Shown here: positions 30,439 through 43,119 of the stretch, piece by piece
Numbering within the stretch: the stretch's first letter is position 1
Layout: every line of letters begins with the position of its first letter
Assembly (NCBI GenBank): GCA_963854835.1
Contig: OY978525.1
Location: 59,312,355 to 59,376,354, forward strand
Direction of reading: 5' to 3'
Source of the DNA: Megamerina dolium
Taxonomy: Eukaryota > Arthropoda > Insecta > Diptera > Megamerinidae
Length of the DNA: 64,000 bases
The notes under the pieces: generated by a model
Databases searched by the model: none
What the model saw: the letters and a program-made list of their open reading frames with translations, nothing else
What the model was told of the DNA's origin: nothing
Translations under genes and position numbers: made by a program

Positions 30439-33083
30439 GTTGTCTCAAGATATGCCACTGGAACGCCAACGGCTTAAGCCAGCACCGTTTGGAGCTAATT
30501 CAATTCCTTGAATCCAGCCAAATCGACATAATGATGATATCTGAGACCCATTTCACTGACAAAAATTGCTACCAAATACCATATTACAAACTGTACACCA
30601 CAAATCATCCGCATGGTAAGGCACGCGGAGGAACTGCCATATTGATAAAAAGCAGAATAAAACATCATGTTCTTGAAGATTTTAGTAGCGTCTACTTGCA
30701 AGCAACATCCATATGTCTGGAAGAATACATCTCTAAGCTAGTAATATCTGCGATATACTGTCCCCCAAGATACAGTATTACCGAACAGCAATATAAAGAA
30801 TTTTTCTCAACTCTTGGTAGCAAATTCTTGGTTGCTGGCGATTTCAACGCCAAACACACTCACTGGGGCTCCCGATTAATAACTCCAAAAGGCAAAAGAC
30901 TATGTTCAATCATCACTAACCACGGCTACGATGTTATTTCAAATGGTCAACCGACATATTGGCCGACGGACAAGAGGAAAATACCCGATCTCATAGACTT
31001 TGGAGTCGCCAAAGGTTTGCAGATGGAAAATATCTCCACAGAGTGTAATTATGATCTTTCATCTGACCACTCACCCACGGTAATATCTATAAAATCACCA
31101 AGCCCCCAAAGCAATTGCGTTAGAAAGAAAATAGACTGGTTAAAATTCAAGAAATATATAAATTCCCATCTTCCTCTGAGTACTGTATTAAGAAATGGAC
31201 ACGATGTAGACTCAGCACTCGAAAAATTCAACCAGCTGCTCTCATTAGCTCTCAGCTCAGCCACCTGCACAAAGGTATGCAAGCAATCAAACTATAGCCC
31301 ATACACACCAGCCGATATTGAATTGCTAGTAAGACAAAAAAGAAGACTCCGAAGACAATGGCAAGAATTCAGATCACCGAATCTGAAAACACAGCTACAG
31401 CACTGCACTCGAAAGTTAAAGCAAGCCTTAAAAAATAAAAACAACAAAGAGTTAGAAGAGCACATAGCGAAATTAACACCTGGTGAAGCGTCAGACTACT
31501 CCTTGTGGAAATCAGCAAAAAAATCAAATCGGCCAATTCTCACTGATTCCCCCATCCGTTTGAGTGACGGTAATTGGGCTAGAAGCAACTGTGAGAAGGG
31601 TTTGGCTTTTGCAAACCACCTAAAAAGTGTGTTTACACCCAATCCACCCTCTTCACAGTCCTCATTACCAATATTAACTTCTCAACCTTGCTCAATAACG
31701 CTCAAAATTAAAAAAAAGGACATATTCAAAGCAATTTATAAAGATTTAAACCCAAAAAAATCACCTGGTCCAGATAAAATTACCGGTAAAATGATAAAAG
31801 AGCTACCTCCGGCTTCAGTAATTCATCTGATGCACATTTTCAATGCTATCCTTCGTATTAAACACTATCCCAAATGCTGGAAAACTTCAAAAATTATTAT
31901 GATAGCAAAACCAGGAAAAGACCCTACAAAAGTTGCATCGTACAGACCTATCAGCCTCCTGCCTCTACTTTCTAAAGTATTCGAAAAGCTACTTGTCATG
32001 AATATAACTCCATTTATTAATCGCAACCAACTGATTCCTCAACATCAGTTTGGATTTAGAAAACAGCACGGCACAATAGAACAAGTCCACCGCATTGTAA
32101 CTCTGATAAGGAACACTTTTGAAGAAAAAAAGTATTGCTCAGCTGTCTTTCTTGATATCACTCAAGCTTTCGATAAAGTATGGCACGATGGCCTTATTTA
32201 CAAACTCAAACTATTACTGCCTGCAAATGTCTCCTCATTGCTTAGTAGCTACCTCACGAAAAGACAATTTCTCGTACATCACAAGGATTACACAACAAAT
32301 CCATTGGATATTCACGCTGGCGTTCCTCAAGGAAGCGTTTTGGGTCCCTTACTGTATCTCTTATACACTTCAGATATGCCCAACAATAACTATACATTCA
32401 TATCGACCTTTGCTGATGATACGGCAATATTGTGCTCTCGCTCTAACCCCATAGAAGCTACTAAACTCCTGCAGACTCATGTCGATTCTCTCGAAATCTG
32501 GCTAGCAAAATGGCGTATAAAAGTCAATGAATCAAAGAGCGTACATGTAACCTTCACGCTAAGGCTAGATACATGTCCCCCACTTAAAATTAATGGCCAA
32601 TCAGTTCCACAATGTTCCTCAACAAAGTACTTGGGTATTCACCTCGACAGAAGGCTGACATGGAAAAATCACATAGAGGCAAAGAAAACTCAGATCAAGC
32701 TTAAAATGAATCAGTTATGGTGGCTGTTACACAAAAGATCAAAGTTGAATCTTGAATACAAAGTGCTATTATATAAAGCAATCCTGAAACCAATCTGGAC
32801 TTATGGTATTCAGTTTTGGGGCACCGCATCTCCCTCTAATATCGAAAAATTGCAGCGAATACAATCCAAGTGTCTGCGAATTATTGTAAATGCGCCTTGG
32901 TATATGAGGAACGTTAACATCCATCGAGATTTAAATGTATCCACAATTTCTGAGGAAGTTGCAATGTCCTGCAGAAGCTACATTCAAAAATTACACAATC
33001 ATCCGAATCCCCTTGCTAGGCAATTGTTGCTGAGCAAGGGGCATCGTCGATTAAAAAGAAAAGACACACTGAATATGCTGTAA
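30435..33083 (+). CDS. Jockey-like ORF2: endonuclease-reverse transcriptase
   Basis: The protein has 882 residues, close to the ~900 of Jockey. The AP-endonuclease (about 1-225) shows CHWNANGLS, ISETHF, AIYCPPRY, GDFNAKHTHW with D136, and SDHSP at 210-214. The reverse transcriptase (about 470-740) shows KSPGPDKITG, YRPISLLPLLSKVFEKLL, FGFRKQHGTIEQ, LDITQAFDKVWHD with catalytic D near 580, VPQGSVLGPLL at 630 and FADD at 659-662. All catalytic residues are present. The enzyme nicks genomic DNA and copies the LINE RNA from the 3'-OH. It starts by ATGA overlap with ORF1, with no gap, which suggests termination-reinitiation. The stop is five codons earlier than in copy A. Confidence 0.93.
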   Translation: MSCLKICHWNANGLSQHRLELIQFLESSQIDIMMISETHFTDKNCYQIPYYKLYTTNHPHGKARGGTAILIKSRIKHHVLEDFSSVYLQATSICLEEYISKLVISAIYCPPRYSITEQQYKEFFSTLGSKFLVAGDFNAKHTHWGSRLITPKGKRLCSIITNHGYDVISNGQPTYWPTDKRKIPDLIDFGVAKGLQMENISTECNYDLSSDHSPTVISIKSPSPQSNCVRKKIDWLKFKKYINSHLPLSTVLRNGHDVDSALEKFNQLLSLALSSATCTKVCKQSNYSPYTPADIELLVRQKRRLRRQWQEFRSPNLKTQLQHCTRKLKQALKNKNNKELEEHIAKLTPGEASDYSLWKSAKKSNRPILTDSPIRLSDGNWARSNCEKGLAFANHLKSVFTPNPPSSQSSLPILTSQPCSITLKIKKKDIFKAIYKDLNPKKSPGPDKITGKMIKELPPASVIHLMHIFNAILRIKHYPKCWKTSKIIMIAKPGKDPTKVASYRPISLLPLLSKVFEKLLVMNITPFINRNQLIPQHQFGFRKQHGTIEQVHRIVTLIRNTFEEKKYCSAVFLDITQAFDKVWHDGLIYKLKLLLPANVSSLLSSYLTKRQFLVHHKDYTTNPLDIHAGVPQGSVLGPLLYLLYTSDMPNNNYTFISTFADDTAILCSRSNPIEATKLLQTHVDSLEIWLAKWRIKVNESKSVHVTFTLRLDTCPPLKINGQSVPQCSSTKYLGIHLDRRLTWKNHIEAKKTQIKLKMNQLWWLLHKRSKLNLEYKVLLYKAILKPIWTYGIQFWGTASPSNIEKLQRIQSKCLRIIVNAPWYMRNVNIHRDLNVSTISEEVAMSCRSYIQKLHNHPNPLARQLLLSKGHRRLKRKDTLNML

Positions 33084-33216
33084 AATTGCTACATCTCGCG
33101 ACTCACCAAATTGTGATGGAACGTAGGGGATATCACATAGTTTTATTTAGTTTGTAAGATTTTAATACTTATTGTTAGTTTCTTGTATAAGAAAGATTCA
33201 ATAAAAAAAAAGTAAG

Positions 33217-33252
<36 letters not shown>

Positions 33253-33757
33253 CGCAAAGAAGAGCATCTCAACTCAACTACTGTTACGGAAAAAGTTGTT
33301 GTCCCTAAAATGCTGGGTTGATGATAATCTCGAAATGCATTCTCTCAAATTTGACACGCTAGTTCGTCAGCTGAAATCATCGGGAGCTAATTTGGAGGAT
33401 CTGGACGTGATTTGCCATCTTTTGATTACTTTGCTTGAATCTCTTAATACAGCGTAAATGGTACCTTTAAAAATATTTTTAAAACATTTTTTCTGTTATT
33501 ACTGGTCTGACTTCGGTGAATAAAGCATATACATTTCTGAATTATTAACACTTCAAGAACTCTAAAATACAAATATAATTAGCTACAATTTTGTTTAATC
33601 AGCAGTTGCATATAAAGCTGAGCAAGTAATTTAACAATTACAGCAATTGAAGAAATATGATAATCAATTTCTCATTGAAATCATTACACATGCTCTAAGG
33701 CCCACTTGCAGGATCCCGAGTTATCTCCTTAACACTGATTTACCTACTCAGGGCATT

Positions 33758-34120
33758 AAAAAAAAATAAATATGTGGCACTTAAAGCCCCAAAGGGCTCA
33801 TGGGCCGAGCTTCTCTTCCATTACTGTTGTGCGTCTTAAATTTTGGACAGTATTAGAATAGACCTACTTATTTTAGCCGGTTCCGAACGGCAGAACACTT
33901 GTGACATCACTTTTTCTGAGCTTTGTCACAGAGTTCTTTTTAGAAGCTTTTTCATGGCAAGTTGTTACTGTAGGAAGAATTGCCAATTGCTTGCCGACAG
34001 GTGGGTACCGTTCGAAAGAAAAATCTTTTCGATATTAAATTTGTTATGCATCAGCCGGGTATTGAACCACGACCTACAGATCAGAAGGCGAACACAATAA
34101 CCACTGAGCTACGGCACACA
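33758..34120 (-). mobile_element. tRNA-headed SINE (young subfamily)
   Basis: It is full-length and flanked by the 14-bp duplication CTACTCAGGGCATT (33744-33757 and 34121-34134). The head is at the right end (GTGTGCCGTAGCTCAGTGG on the minus strand) and the A/T-rich tail at the left. It is nearly identical to the copies at 6271 and 59826. Confidence 0.92.
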
Positions 34121-34134
34121 CTACTCAGGGCATT

Positions 34135-35962
<1,828 letters not shown>

Positions 35963-37598
35963 ATAAATTAAGGTACATAAATTTTCAAAGTATCATTGCA
36001 AAGCTGAGGATTTCGACTTTCTAAAATTGCTATCGATCCATTGGTTCGGTGCAACAAGTTTATTTTCCATTGCTTGAACTTATGTATTTTTCATTGAATC
36101 GAAGAATACTGAATTAATCAATTTTTCTTCAAGGGCAGCAGCACTCCGAGCTTTTCTACGTGTCATCATCTTAACAAAAAAGTTAGAGATTTAATTACAA
36201 CTTGACGCAATAAATAATATTGCACGCAAAATAGTTCCCTTACCTTGAATGTCGCTAATATACTCCAGTACGTATAAGTTTACAGAAAACGGGGCATGGC
36301 CAAACTAACCAAACTTTGATATTATGCGACACGCATTGCATCACTAGCAACTGCGTACACCGAATAAAAACGATCAGCTTGTTTTTAATAAATTGCGGAT
36401 TTTGCGAAGTTCGGTACGAACTGGGTGAAAAATTCCCGACTTCAATTTTCGTCTCGCTGAACACTGAACGTCGAATAACGCCGCTAACTGAGACTTAGAC
36501 ATATGGTACCCCAAACATCCCCCTTGATTGGGGGCGCTGCCATCGGTCCCCTACAAATGACGCCACTTACAAAATCTCTTAGGTTACGCTAACCCAGTTA
36601 GTACCCTGAGGGTTTATAGATCGAAAGGGCATTTTTTTGAAAGATTTTGTTTAAAAATTAGTTTTTTTTTGTTTTTTTTTTTTGCGAATATCTTGGCTCC
36701 TATTTATGTTAACTTTTATTAAAAATTTAAACTACAACTTTAAATAGATATAAAAACGTATAACGGTTTGAAATGAGAAATGCATTTTGAGAATAATTCA
36801 AAAACGGTTCGCTCAACATTTCCTCATTATTCCATTCTATGTCTTCCTAAACTCTCTCCGTTTTCCATGAGTTATCTTAGGTTAGAACTCCTTCGCTGCA
36901 TTCATTCCTTAACTATATTTTTTTCTTCACTCCTTTTATCTATTCATATAAAATATTAAATCGTTAAAATTGCTATTGAATTTGTTTGTGTTTAAAAATA
37001 TCCTTACTGTAGTTCACGCGCCAATTTCAACATCAAATGATATTTAAAAAAATTGTAAAATGTTAATATGATTTGTTTTGATATTGCTTTTAGGTGTAAA
37101 CATAGTTCCTTCTTTAGCCGCAGAAGATCATTTAATAAGGAAGATTTTTTGTACTGATACTAATAAAAAATGACATATTTTCGTAACTCTCGTAATGTAC
37201 AGTTATTTTAGATGCAAACGCTCTCTTTACACAGTGAAGTGTTCATTTAAAACTATTGGAAAACATTTTAACCACAATCTTTGATTTTTATCGGCCTATA
37301 TAAGTTCATAAATATTTCATATATCAATATAATGGATAAAAATCGTCATAAGTTTGGATATTTTTGTTTTGTTTTTTAATATTGTGTAAGACATTGATTT
37401 TTTCAAAACTACTAAAAGTTCATCATTGTTAACGGCGAACAATGTCGTTTAAGCATAATTGACGACGAAGAAAGGCGCGTAAAAATATTTGACGACGAAG
37501 AAAGACGCTTTATGATAGATTTATCACTCGAGAGTTGCATTCATCTGACCGACTATTTAATCATTTTAAAATTCAATATTTTATTTATATATTATAAT
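35963..37598. other. Non-coding stretch
   Basis: I see no recognised gene. A less AT-rich part at about 36230-36600 holds short open frames on both strands with no motif I know. The inverted counterpart of the 34638 motif lies at 36597-36618. The rest is AT-rich. Confidence 0.35.
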
Positions 37599-37613
37599 AA
37601 GTAATTATTACTT

Positions 37614-38142
37614 TGGGCTGAGTAAGCAATTGAGAAGTCGAGCCCTCTCTCGAAGAACGAAAACTACACTCTACAAGTCTCTCATCATGCCTGTCCTAAC
37701 ATATGGTGCTGAATCCTGGACAATTTCAACCTCGGATGAGCGAATGCTTGGAGTTTTCGAGAGAAAAGTCCTAAGCAAGATCTTTGGACCTATTTGCGTT
37801 GGTGGCGAGTACCGAATAAGGTACAACCATGAGCTGTACGAGCTGTATGCCGATATTGACATAGTAAAGCGCATCAAAATCCAGCGGCTGCGCTGGCTAG
37901 GTCATGTCGAGCGAATGGAAGAACACGCTCCGGCTAAGAAGGTGTTATATTCGGAACCCGCTGGAGGACGGCGCAGAAGAGGAAGACCAAACCTCCGGTA
38001 GAAAGACCAAGTACTGGAGAACCTGACGGCGCTTGGAATTTCTAACTGGCGCCAGCAAGCGAAGAACAGAGATGGCTGGCGAAGCATGTTATTTTCGGCC
38101 TAAATCGATATTCGGTTGTTATGGCCACATAAGTAAGTAAGT
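37614..38142 (+). mobile_element. RTE-type LINE, 5'-truncated 3' end
   Basis: The fragment is flanked by the 15-bp duplication AAGTAATTATTACTT (37599-37613 and 38143-38157) and ends in an AAGT-unit tail (CATAAGTAAGTAAGTAAGT). It encodes the reverse-transcriptase C-terminus. It inserted at the edge of the undescribed repeat X. Confidence 0.9.
37630..38100 (+). pseudogene. RTE-type reverse transcriptase C-terminus
   Basis: The text reads TTLYKSLIMPVLTYGAESWT, DERMLGVFERKVLSKIFGP, RIRYNHELYELYADIDIVKR, RLRWLGHVERMEEHAPAKKV and GGRRRRGRPNLR. A TGG-to-TAG change follows at 37999-38001 and the reading resumes KDQVLENLTALGISNW. This is the thumb/C-terminal region only, so no catalytic residues are present. 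Confidence 0.82.
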
Positions 38143-38157
38143 AAGTAATTATTACTT

Positions 38158-38272
38158 ATTATAATTTATTAACTCTAAAAAAGCTAAATGGCCCAAAAAA
38201 GGTTAAACATTGCCAGCCTTTTCAACATTTCAAAAACAGTTTATATTTTATTTTCAACATGTATACATGTAA
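38158..38272 (+). repeat. Undescribed repeat, segment X (copy 2, left part)
   Basis: From about 38170 it matches the minus strand of 21880-22020 (AAAAAGCTAAATGGCC, TTTCAAAAACAGTTTATATT). LINE copy D inserted at its right edge, and the repeat continues at 42149. Confidence 0.7.
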
Positions 38273-38273
38273 T

Positions 38274-39421
38274 TCAAAACAAATGAATTCAACAAAAATT
38301 CAGAAGCAGAACACTACCCCTATTAGTTCGGAAAATAGATACGTACTGCTTTCAAGTGATGAAAGTGACGGAAATATTATCTCCAAGAAAAATTTCAAAC
38401 CCCCACACATTTTCTTAAGAGAACGCAACTCAGATAAATTGATTTCCAGAATTACAAGTCTTATAGGACCAAAGAATTTCCACGTTGTTCCTATTCGCAA
38501 AGTCCAAATTGAGGAAACGAAAGTGCAAATCTACAGCGAAACTCATTATCGCAAAGTAATTGCAGAATTTGATGCTGGAATTACTACACATATCAGCTAA
38601 AAAGTACTAAGGGCTTAATCGTTGTACTGAACGGCGTCGAACCCAACGTTGACATTAACGAAATCAAACTTGCCCTTCAGGAAGACGGGTTCCAAGCCAA
38701 AACAGTATTCAACATTCTCAACAAGAGCAATATACCTCAACCGTTATATCGTATTGAGCTTCAGCCTGAAACAAAACCCCTAAAAAAAGGTGAAGTACAC
38801 CCCATATATAAAATTCGATATTTATTACATCGCAAAATCACAATCGAAGAACCCCATAAGAGAACTGGACCTCCTCAGTGCAGTAACTGCCAAGAATATG
38901 GACATACTAAGAAATATTGTACCCTTCCAGCTATTTGTGTGATTTGTGGAGATCTCCATAAATCAAATATATGCCCAAAATCTAAAGGCGATGCTAGCAT
39001 GAAAAATTGCAGCAATTGTGGAGGTAATCACACCGCAAATTATAGAGGTTGCCCAGTATATACAACCCTAAAGCTAAATTTCTCCGCTAGCAATCAACCT
39101 CTAAAACCAGTTGAGCAAACTCAGATAGCCAACTCAAGTAAGAGAGAAAATATTGATGCAACACAATTCTTCTCTGCAATCCCAAATAAGAATCAAACCA
39201 ATTCATACGCTAGCGTGTTAAAACAAAACCCACACCAACAAAGCAATGTAAATAATGAGCAGAAGCACTCACTGCGCACCCAACAGCCAAGTACCCTTGA
39301 ACATTTGCTTCAAACATTAATTCAGAATATGAACCAATTCATGAACTCAATGCAAACAATGATGCAAGAAATGATGAAAAATCAATCGATGTTACTCCAA
39401 ACATTGCTATCCAGACCATGA
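38274..39421 (+). pseudogene. Jockey-like ORF1, copy D
   Basis: The C-terminal two-thirds of the Gag-like protein. A 7-bp loss near 38577 (GATGCTGGAATT where B has GATGCTGTAAAAAAGAATT) shifts the frame. After it the zinc knuckles resume in the original frame to the stop at 39419-39421. Confidence 0.82.
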
Positions 39422-42009
39422 GTTGTCTCAAGATATGCCACTGGAAGGCCAACGGCTTAAGCCAGCACCGTTTGGAGCTAATTCAATTCCTTGAATCCAG
39501 CCAAATCGATATAATGATGATATCTGAGACCCATTTCACTGACAAAAATTGCTACCAAATACCATATTACAAACTGTACACCACAAATCATCCGCATGGT
39601 AAGGCATGCGGAGGAACTGCCATATTGATAAAAAGCAGAATAAAACATCATGTTCTCGAAGATTTCAGTAGCGTCTACTTGCAAGCAACATCTATATGTC
39701 TGGAAGAATACATCTCTAAGCTAGTAATATCTGCGATATACTGTCCCCCAAGATACAGTATTACCGAACAGCAATATAAAGAATTTTTCTCAACTCTTGG
39801 TAGCAAATTCTTGGTTGCTGGCGATTTCAACGCCAAACACACTCACTGGGGCTCCCGCTTAATAACTCCAAAAGGTAGAAGACTATGTTCAATCATCACT
39901 AACTACGGCTACGATGTTATTTCAAATGGTCAACCGACATATTGGCCGACGGACAAGAGGAAAATACCCGATCTCATAGACTTTGAAGTCGCCATAGATT
40001 TGCAGATGGAAAATATCTCCACAGAGTGTAATTATGATCTATCATTTGACCACTCACCCACGGTAATATCTATAAAATCACCAAGCCCCCAAGGCAATTG
40101 CGTTATAAAGAAAATAGACTGGTTAAAATTCAAGAAACATATAAATTCCCATCTTCCTCTAAGTACTGTATTAAGAAATGGACACGATGTAGACTCAGCA
40201 CTCGAAAAATTCAACCAGCTGCTCTCATTAGCTTTCAGCTCAGCCACCTGCACAAAGGTATGCAAGCAATCAAACTATAGCCCATACACACCAGCCGATA
40301 TAGAATTGCTAGTAAGACAGAAAAGAAGACTCCGAAGACAATGGCAAGAATTCAGATCACCGAATCTGATAACACAGCTGCAGCACTGCACTCGAAAGTT
40401 AAAGCAAGCTTTAAAAAATAAAAACAACAAAGAGTTAGAAGAGCACATAGCGAAATTAACACCTGGTGAAGCGTCAGACTACTCTTTGTGGAAATCAGCA
40501 AAAAAATCAAATTGGCCAATTCTCACTGATTCCCCCATCCGTTTGAGTGACGGTAATTAGACTAGAAGCAACTGTGAGAAGGGTTTGGCTTTTGCAGACC
40601 ACCTAAAAAGTGTGTTTACACCCAATCCACCCTCTTCACAGTCCTCATTACCACAGTTAACTTCTCAACCTTGCTCAATAATGCTCAAAATTAAAAAACA
40701 GGTCATATTCAAAGTAATTTATAAAGATTTGAACCCAAAAAAATCACCTGGTCAAGATAAAATTACCGGTAAAATGATAAAAGAGCTGCCTCCGGCTTCA
40801 GTAATTCATCTCATGCACATTTTCGATGCTATCCTTCGTATTAAACGCTATCCCAAATGCTGGAAAACTTCAAAAATTATTATGATAACAAAACCAGGAA
40901 AAGACCCTACAAAAGTTGCATCGTACAGACCTATCAGGCTCCTGCCTCTACTCTCTAACGTATTCGAAAAGCTACTTGTCATGAATATACCATTTATTAA
41001 TCTCAACCAACACAATCGAGCAAGTCCATCGCATTGTAACTCTGATAAGGAACACTTTTGAAGAAAAAAAGTATTGCTCAGCAGTCTTTCTTGATATCAT
41101 TCAAGCTTTCAATAAAGTATGGCACGATGGCCTTATTTACAAATTCAAAGTATTACTGCCTGCAAATGTCTCCTCATTGCTTAGTAGCTATCTCACGAAA
41201 AGACAATTTCTCGTCCATCACAAGGAGTACACAACAAATCCATTGGATATTCACGCTGGCGTTCCTCGAGGAAGCGTTTTGGCCCCTTACTGTGTCTCAT
41301 ACACTTCAGATATGCCCAACAATAACTATACATTCATATCGACCTTTGCTGATGATACGGCAATATTGTGCTCTCGCTCTAACCTCATAGAAGCTACTAA
41401 ACTCCTGCAGACTCATGTCGATTCTCTCAAAATCTGGTTAGCAAAGTCGCGCATAAAAGTCGATGAATCTTCACTCTAAGGCTAGATGCATGTCCCTCAC
41501 TTAAAATAAATGGCCAATAAGTTCCGCAATGTTGCTCAACAAAGTACTTGGATATTCACCTCGACAGAAGGCTAACCTGGAACAATCACATAGAGGCAAA
41601 GAAAACTCTGATAAAGCTTAAAATTAATCACTTATGGTGGCTGTTACACAAAAACTCAAAGTTGAATCTCGAATACAAAGTGCTATTATATAAAGCAATC
41701 CTGAAGCCAATCTGGACTTATGGTATTCAGTTATGGGGCACCGTATCTCACCCAAACATCGAAAAATTGCAGCGAATACAATCCAAGCGCCTGCGAATTA
41801 TTGTAAACGCGCCTTGGTATATAAAGTACGTTAACATCCATCGAGATTTGAATGTACCCACAATTTCTGAGGAAGTTGCAAAGTCCTGCAGAAGCTACAT
41901 TCGAAAATTAGAGAACCATCGGAATCCCCTTGGTAGGCAATTGTTGCTGAGCACAGGCCATCGACGACTTGAAAGAAATGTCACATTGAATACGCTGTGT
42001 AATTGCTAA
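39418..42009 (+). pseudogene. Jockey-like ORF2, copy D
   Basis: The endonuclease (39418-40100) is readable with GDFNAKHTHWGSR, but SDHSP reads FDHSP. A TGG-to-TAG change ends the first frame at 40558-40560. A deletion near 40990-41010 removes the PQHQFGFRKQ region. The motif AFDKVWHD reads AFNKVWHD. FADDTAIL is retained. The copy is clearly dead. Confidence 0.85.
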
Positions 42010-42148
42010 AACTCGCGACTCAACAAATTGTGATGGAACAACGGAAATATCACATAATTTTAAGTTAGTTTGTAAGATTTGAATACTTATTGTGAGTTTC
42101 TACGAATGGTAGAAAGATTCAAAAAACAAAAAAAATGTATACATGTAA

Positions 42149-42850
42149 GTTCAACAATCGGAGCATACATTAGGTACAAATATATGAGAAAGTAGTTTCA
42201 TAAAACTTTTAAATAATATATATTATTACCAACATTAAATCTAAATAACATGTGAATTTAGAAAAGGACAGCGGCAAACTACTCCAGCTTTCTACAAAAA
42301 CAGCTCATTGCCAGACTATTTAATAGAAAATAATGATAATGGCGACAAATATGTTGGACCAAACGTGATACTGTTAGATGGTAATTCTCATGAAATTTTT
42401 TTATCGCTTTGTAACACAGTATTGCACTGAATTTATACAACATCTTGCATTGTATGTATGGAGGGTTACGCTTAAAATAAGCTAGTCTGAAAATAAGAAA
42501 AAGGGCTAGAACAAATCCACGCAGCTAAGTCCTAAATTTCGAAGCTTAATGAAAAATAAAAATAGATAGATCTACCCTCAAAAAGGATAAACTGATAATA
42601 ACGATTAATGAGCATGTTATGCAAAAGCACACGAGGGATAGAATATTAAGGTTGTGTCCATATTTTAACTCTAATCAGTTCTCAGTGAATTTGACAGAAA
42701 GTGATGTCACGGTATAGAGTTAAATTATTCATTCATTATTCCTCATTGTTTATATTTTTCTTTTCAATTTGCTTGCCATTTTTTTATATTCTCTCGCAGC
42801 TGAATATTGTGACGTCACATCTAGAAAAAGCTTCTCTGATGAGCGCAATT
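42149..42850 (+). repeat. Undescribed repeat, segment X (copy 2, right part)
   Basis: It continues the repeat interrupted by LINE D. It matches the minus strand of 21440-21895, including GGACAGCGGCA, TGCACTGAATTTAT, TTGTATGTATGG, GAAAATAAGAAA and TGTGACGTCACA followed by CTAGAAAAA. Similarity fades after about 42850. Confidence 0.7.
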
Positions 42851-43079
42851 TTCTTTTCTATTATTGTCTGCAAAACCACAAGAGAAAAACATTGTCAGTT
42901 TTTTTTTCGTTCGAAATCCCACAATCTACAGACCCTCCCGCCCAACCGATAGAGGGGCAGCTGTTCCGAGCACGCGAAGAAGTAGTAGCAAGTGACAACA
43001 AACGAAATTAAAAATACAGCTACGGACTTAATTAATCCACCAGCTGTTTATAACACAATGGAATTACCAAGCCAACATT
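42851..43079. other. Non-coding gap
   Basis: A short stretch between the repeat and the next LINE; nothing is recognised in it. Confidence 0.4.
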
Positions 43080-43119
43080 ACAAATCATAATTAGTTTAAA
43101 GACGAGAGGATTGATGAAT

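Larger units (their letters stand above)
28816..33250 (+). mobile_element. Jockey-like LINE, copy B: both ORFs intact
   Basis: This is a 4435-bp insertion in copia copy 2, flanked by the 7-bp duplication TTCGCAA (28809-28815 and 33251-33257), with a poly(A) tail at 33219-33250. It contains ORF1 (28825-30438) and ORF2 (30435-33083), both open. Its 5' leader is only 9 bp, whereas copy A keeps about 186 bp and copy C about 100 bp. It may therefore lack the internal promoter that Jockey elements carry in the leader. It is the youngest-looking LINE in the window. Confidence 0.93.
28528..33456 (+). pseudogene. Copia-type gag split by LINE copy B
   Basis: Before the LINE I read NWKFRLEALFDEYDLL, VEENVDIILQAED, NNIKAMSIIIKRIAASHLKYV and AFNVMQALSDLFAS, the usual copia Gag (UBN2-type) order. 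After the LINE the same protein continues with KSISTQLLLRKKLLSLKC, LKFDTLVRQLKSSGANLEDLD and VICHLLITLLESLNTA. A stop follows LLK near 28627 and there is at least one shift. No zinc knuckle, protease or polymerase follows. Confidence 0.75.
28345..33550 (+). mobile_element. Ty1/copia-like element, copy 2, gag only, carrying LINE copy B
   Basis: The element begins TGTTAA (28345) and ends TTAACA (33550), flanked by the 5-bp duplication CTTCA (28340-28344 and 33551-33555), the length usual for Ty1/copia. Inside are a gag fragment, the inserted LINE copy B, more gag and a partial right LTR. Pol is absent, so this copy was already non-autonomous or deleted. LTR identity runs over TTACT-GTCTGACTTCG-TGAATAAAGC with few changes. 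Confidence 0.85.
38273..42134 (+). mobile_element. Jockey-like LINE, copy D, 5'-truncated
   Basis: Flanked by the 14-bp duplication ATGTATACATGTAA (38259-38272 and 42135-42148). It begins within ORF1 at the codons for NSKQMNSTKIQ and ends in an A-rich tail. Five-prime truncation with a duplication is the normal outcome of target-primed reverse transcription. Confidence 0.92.
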
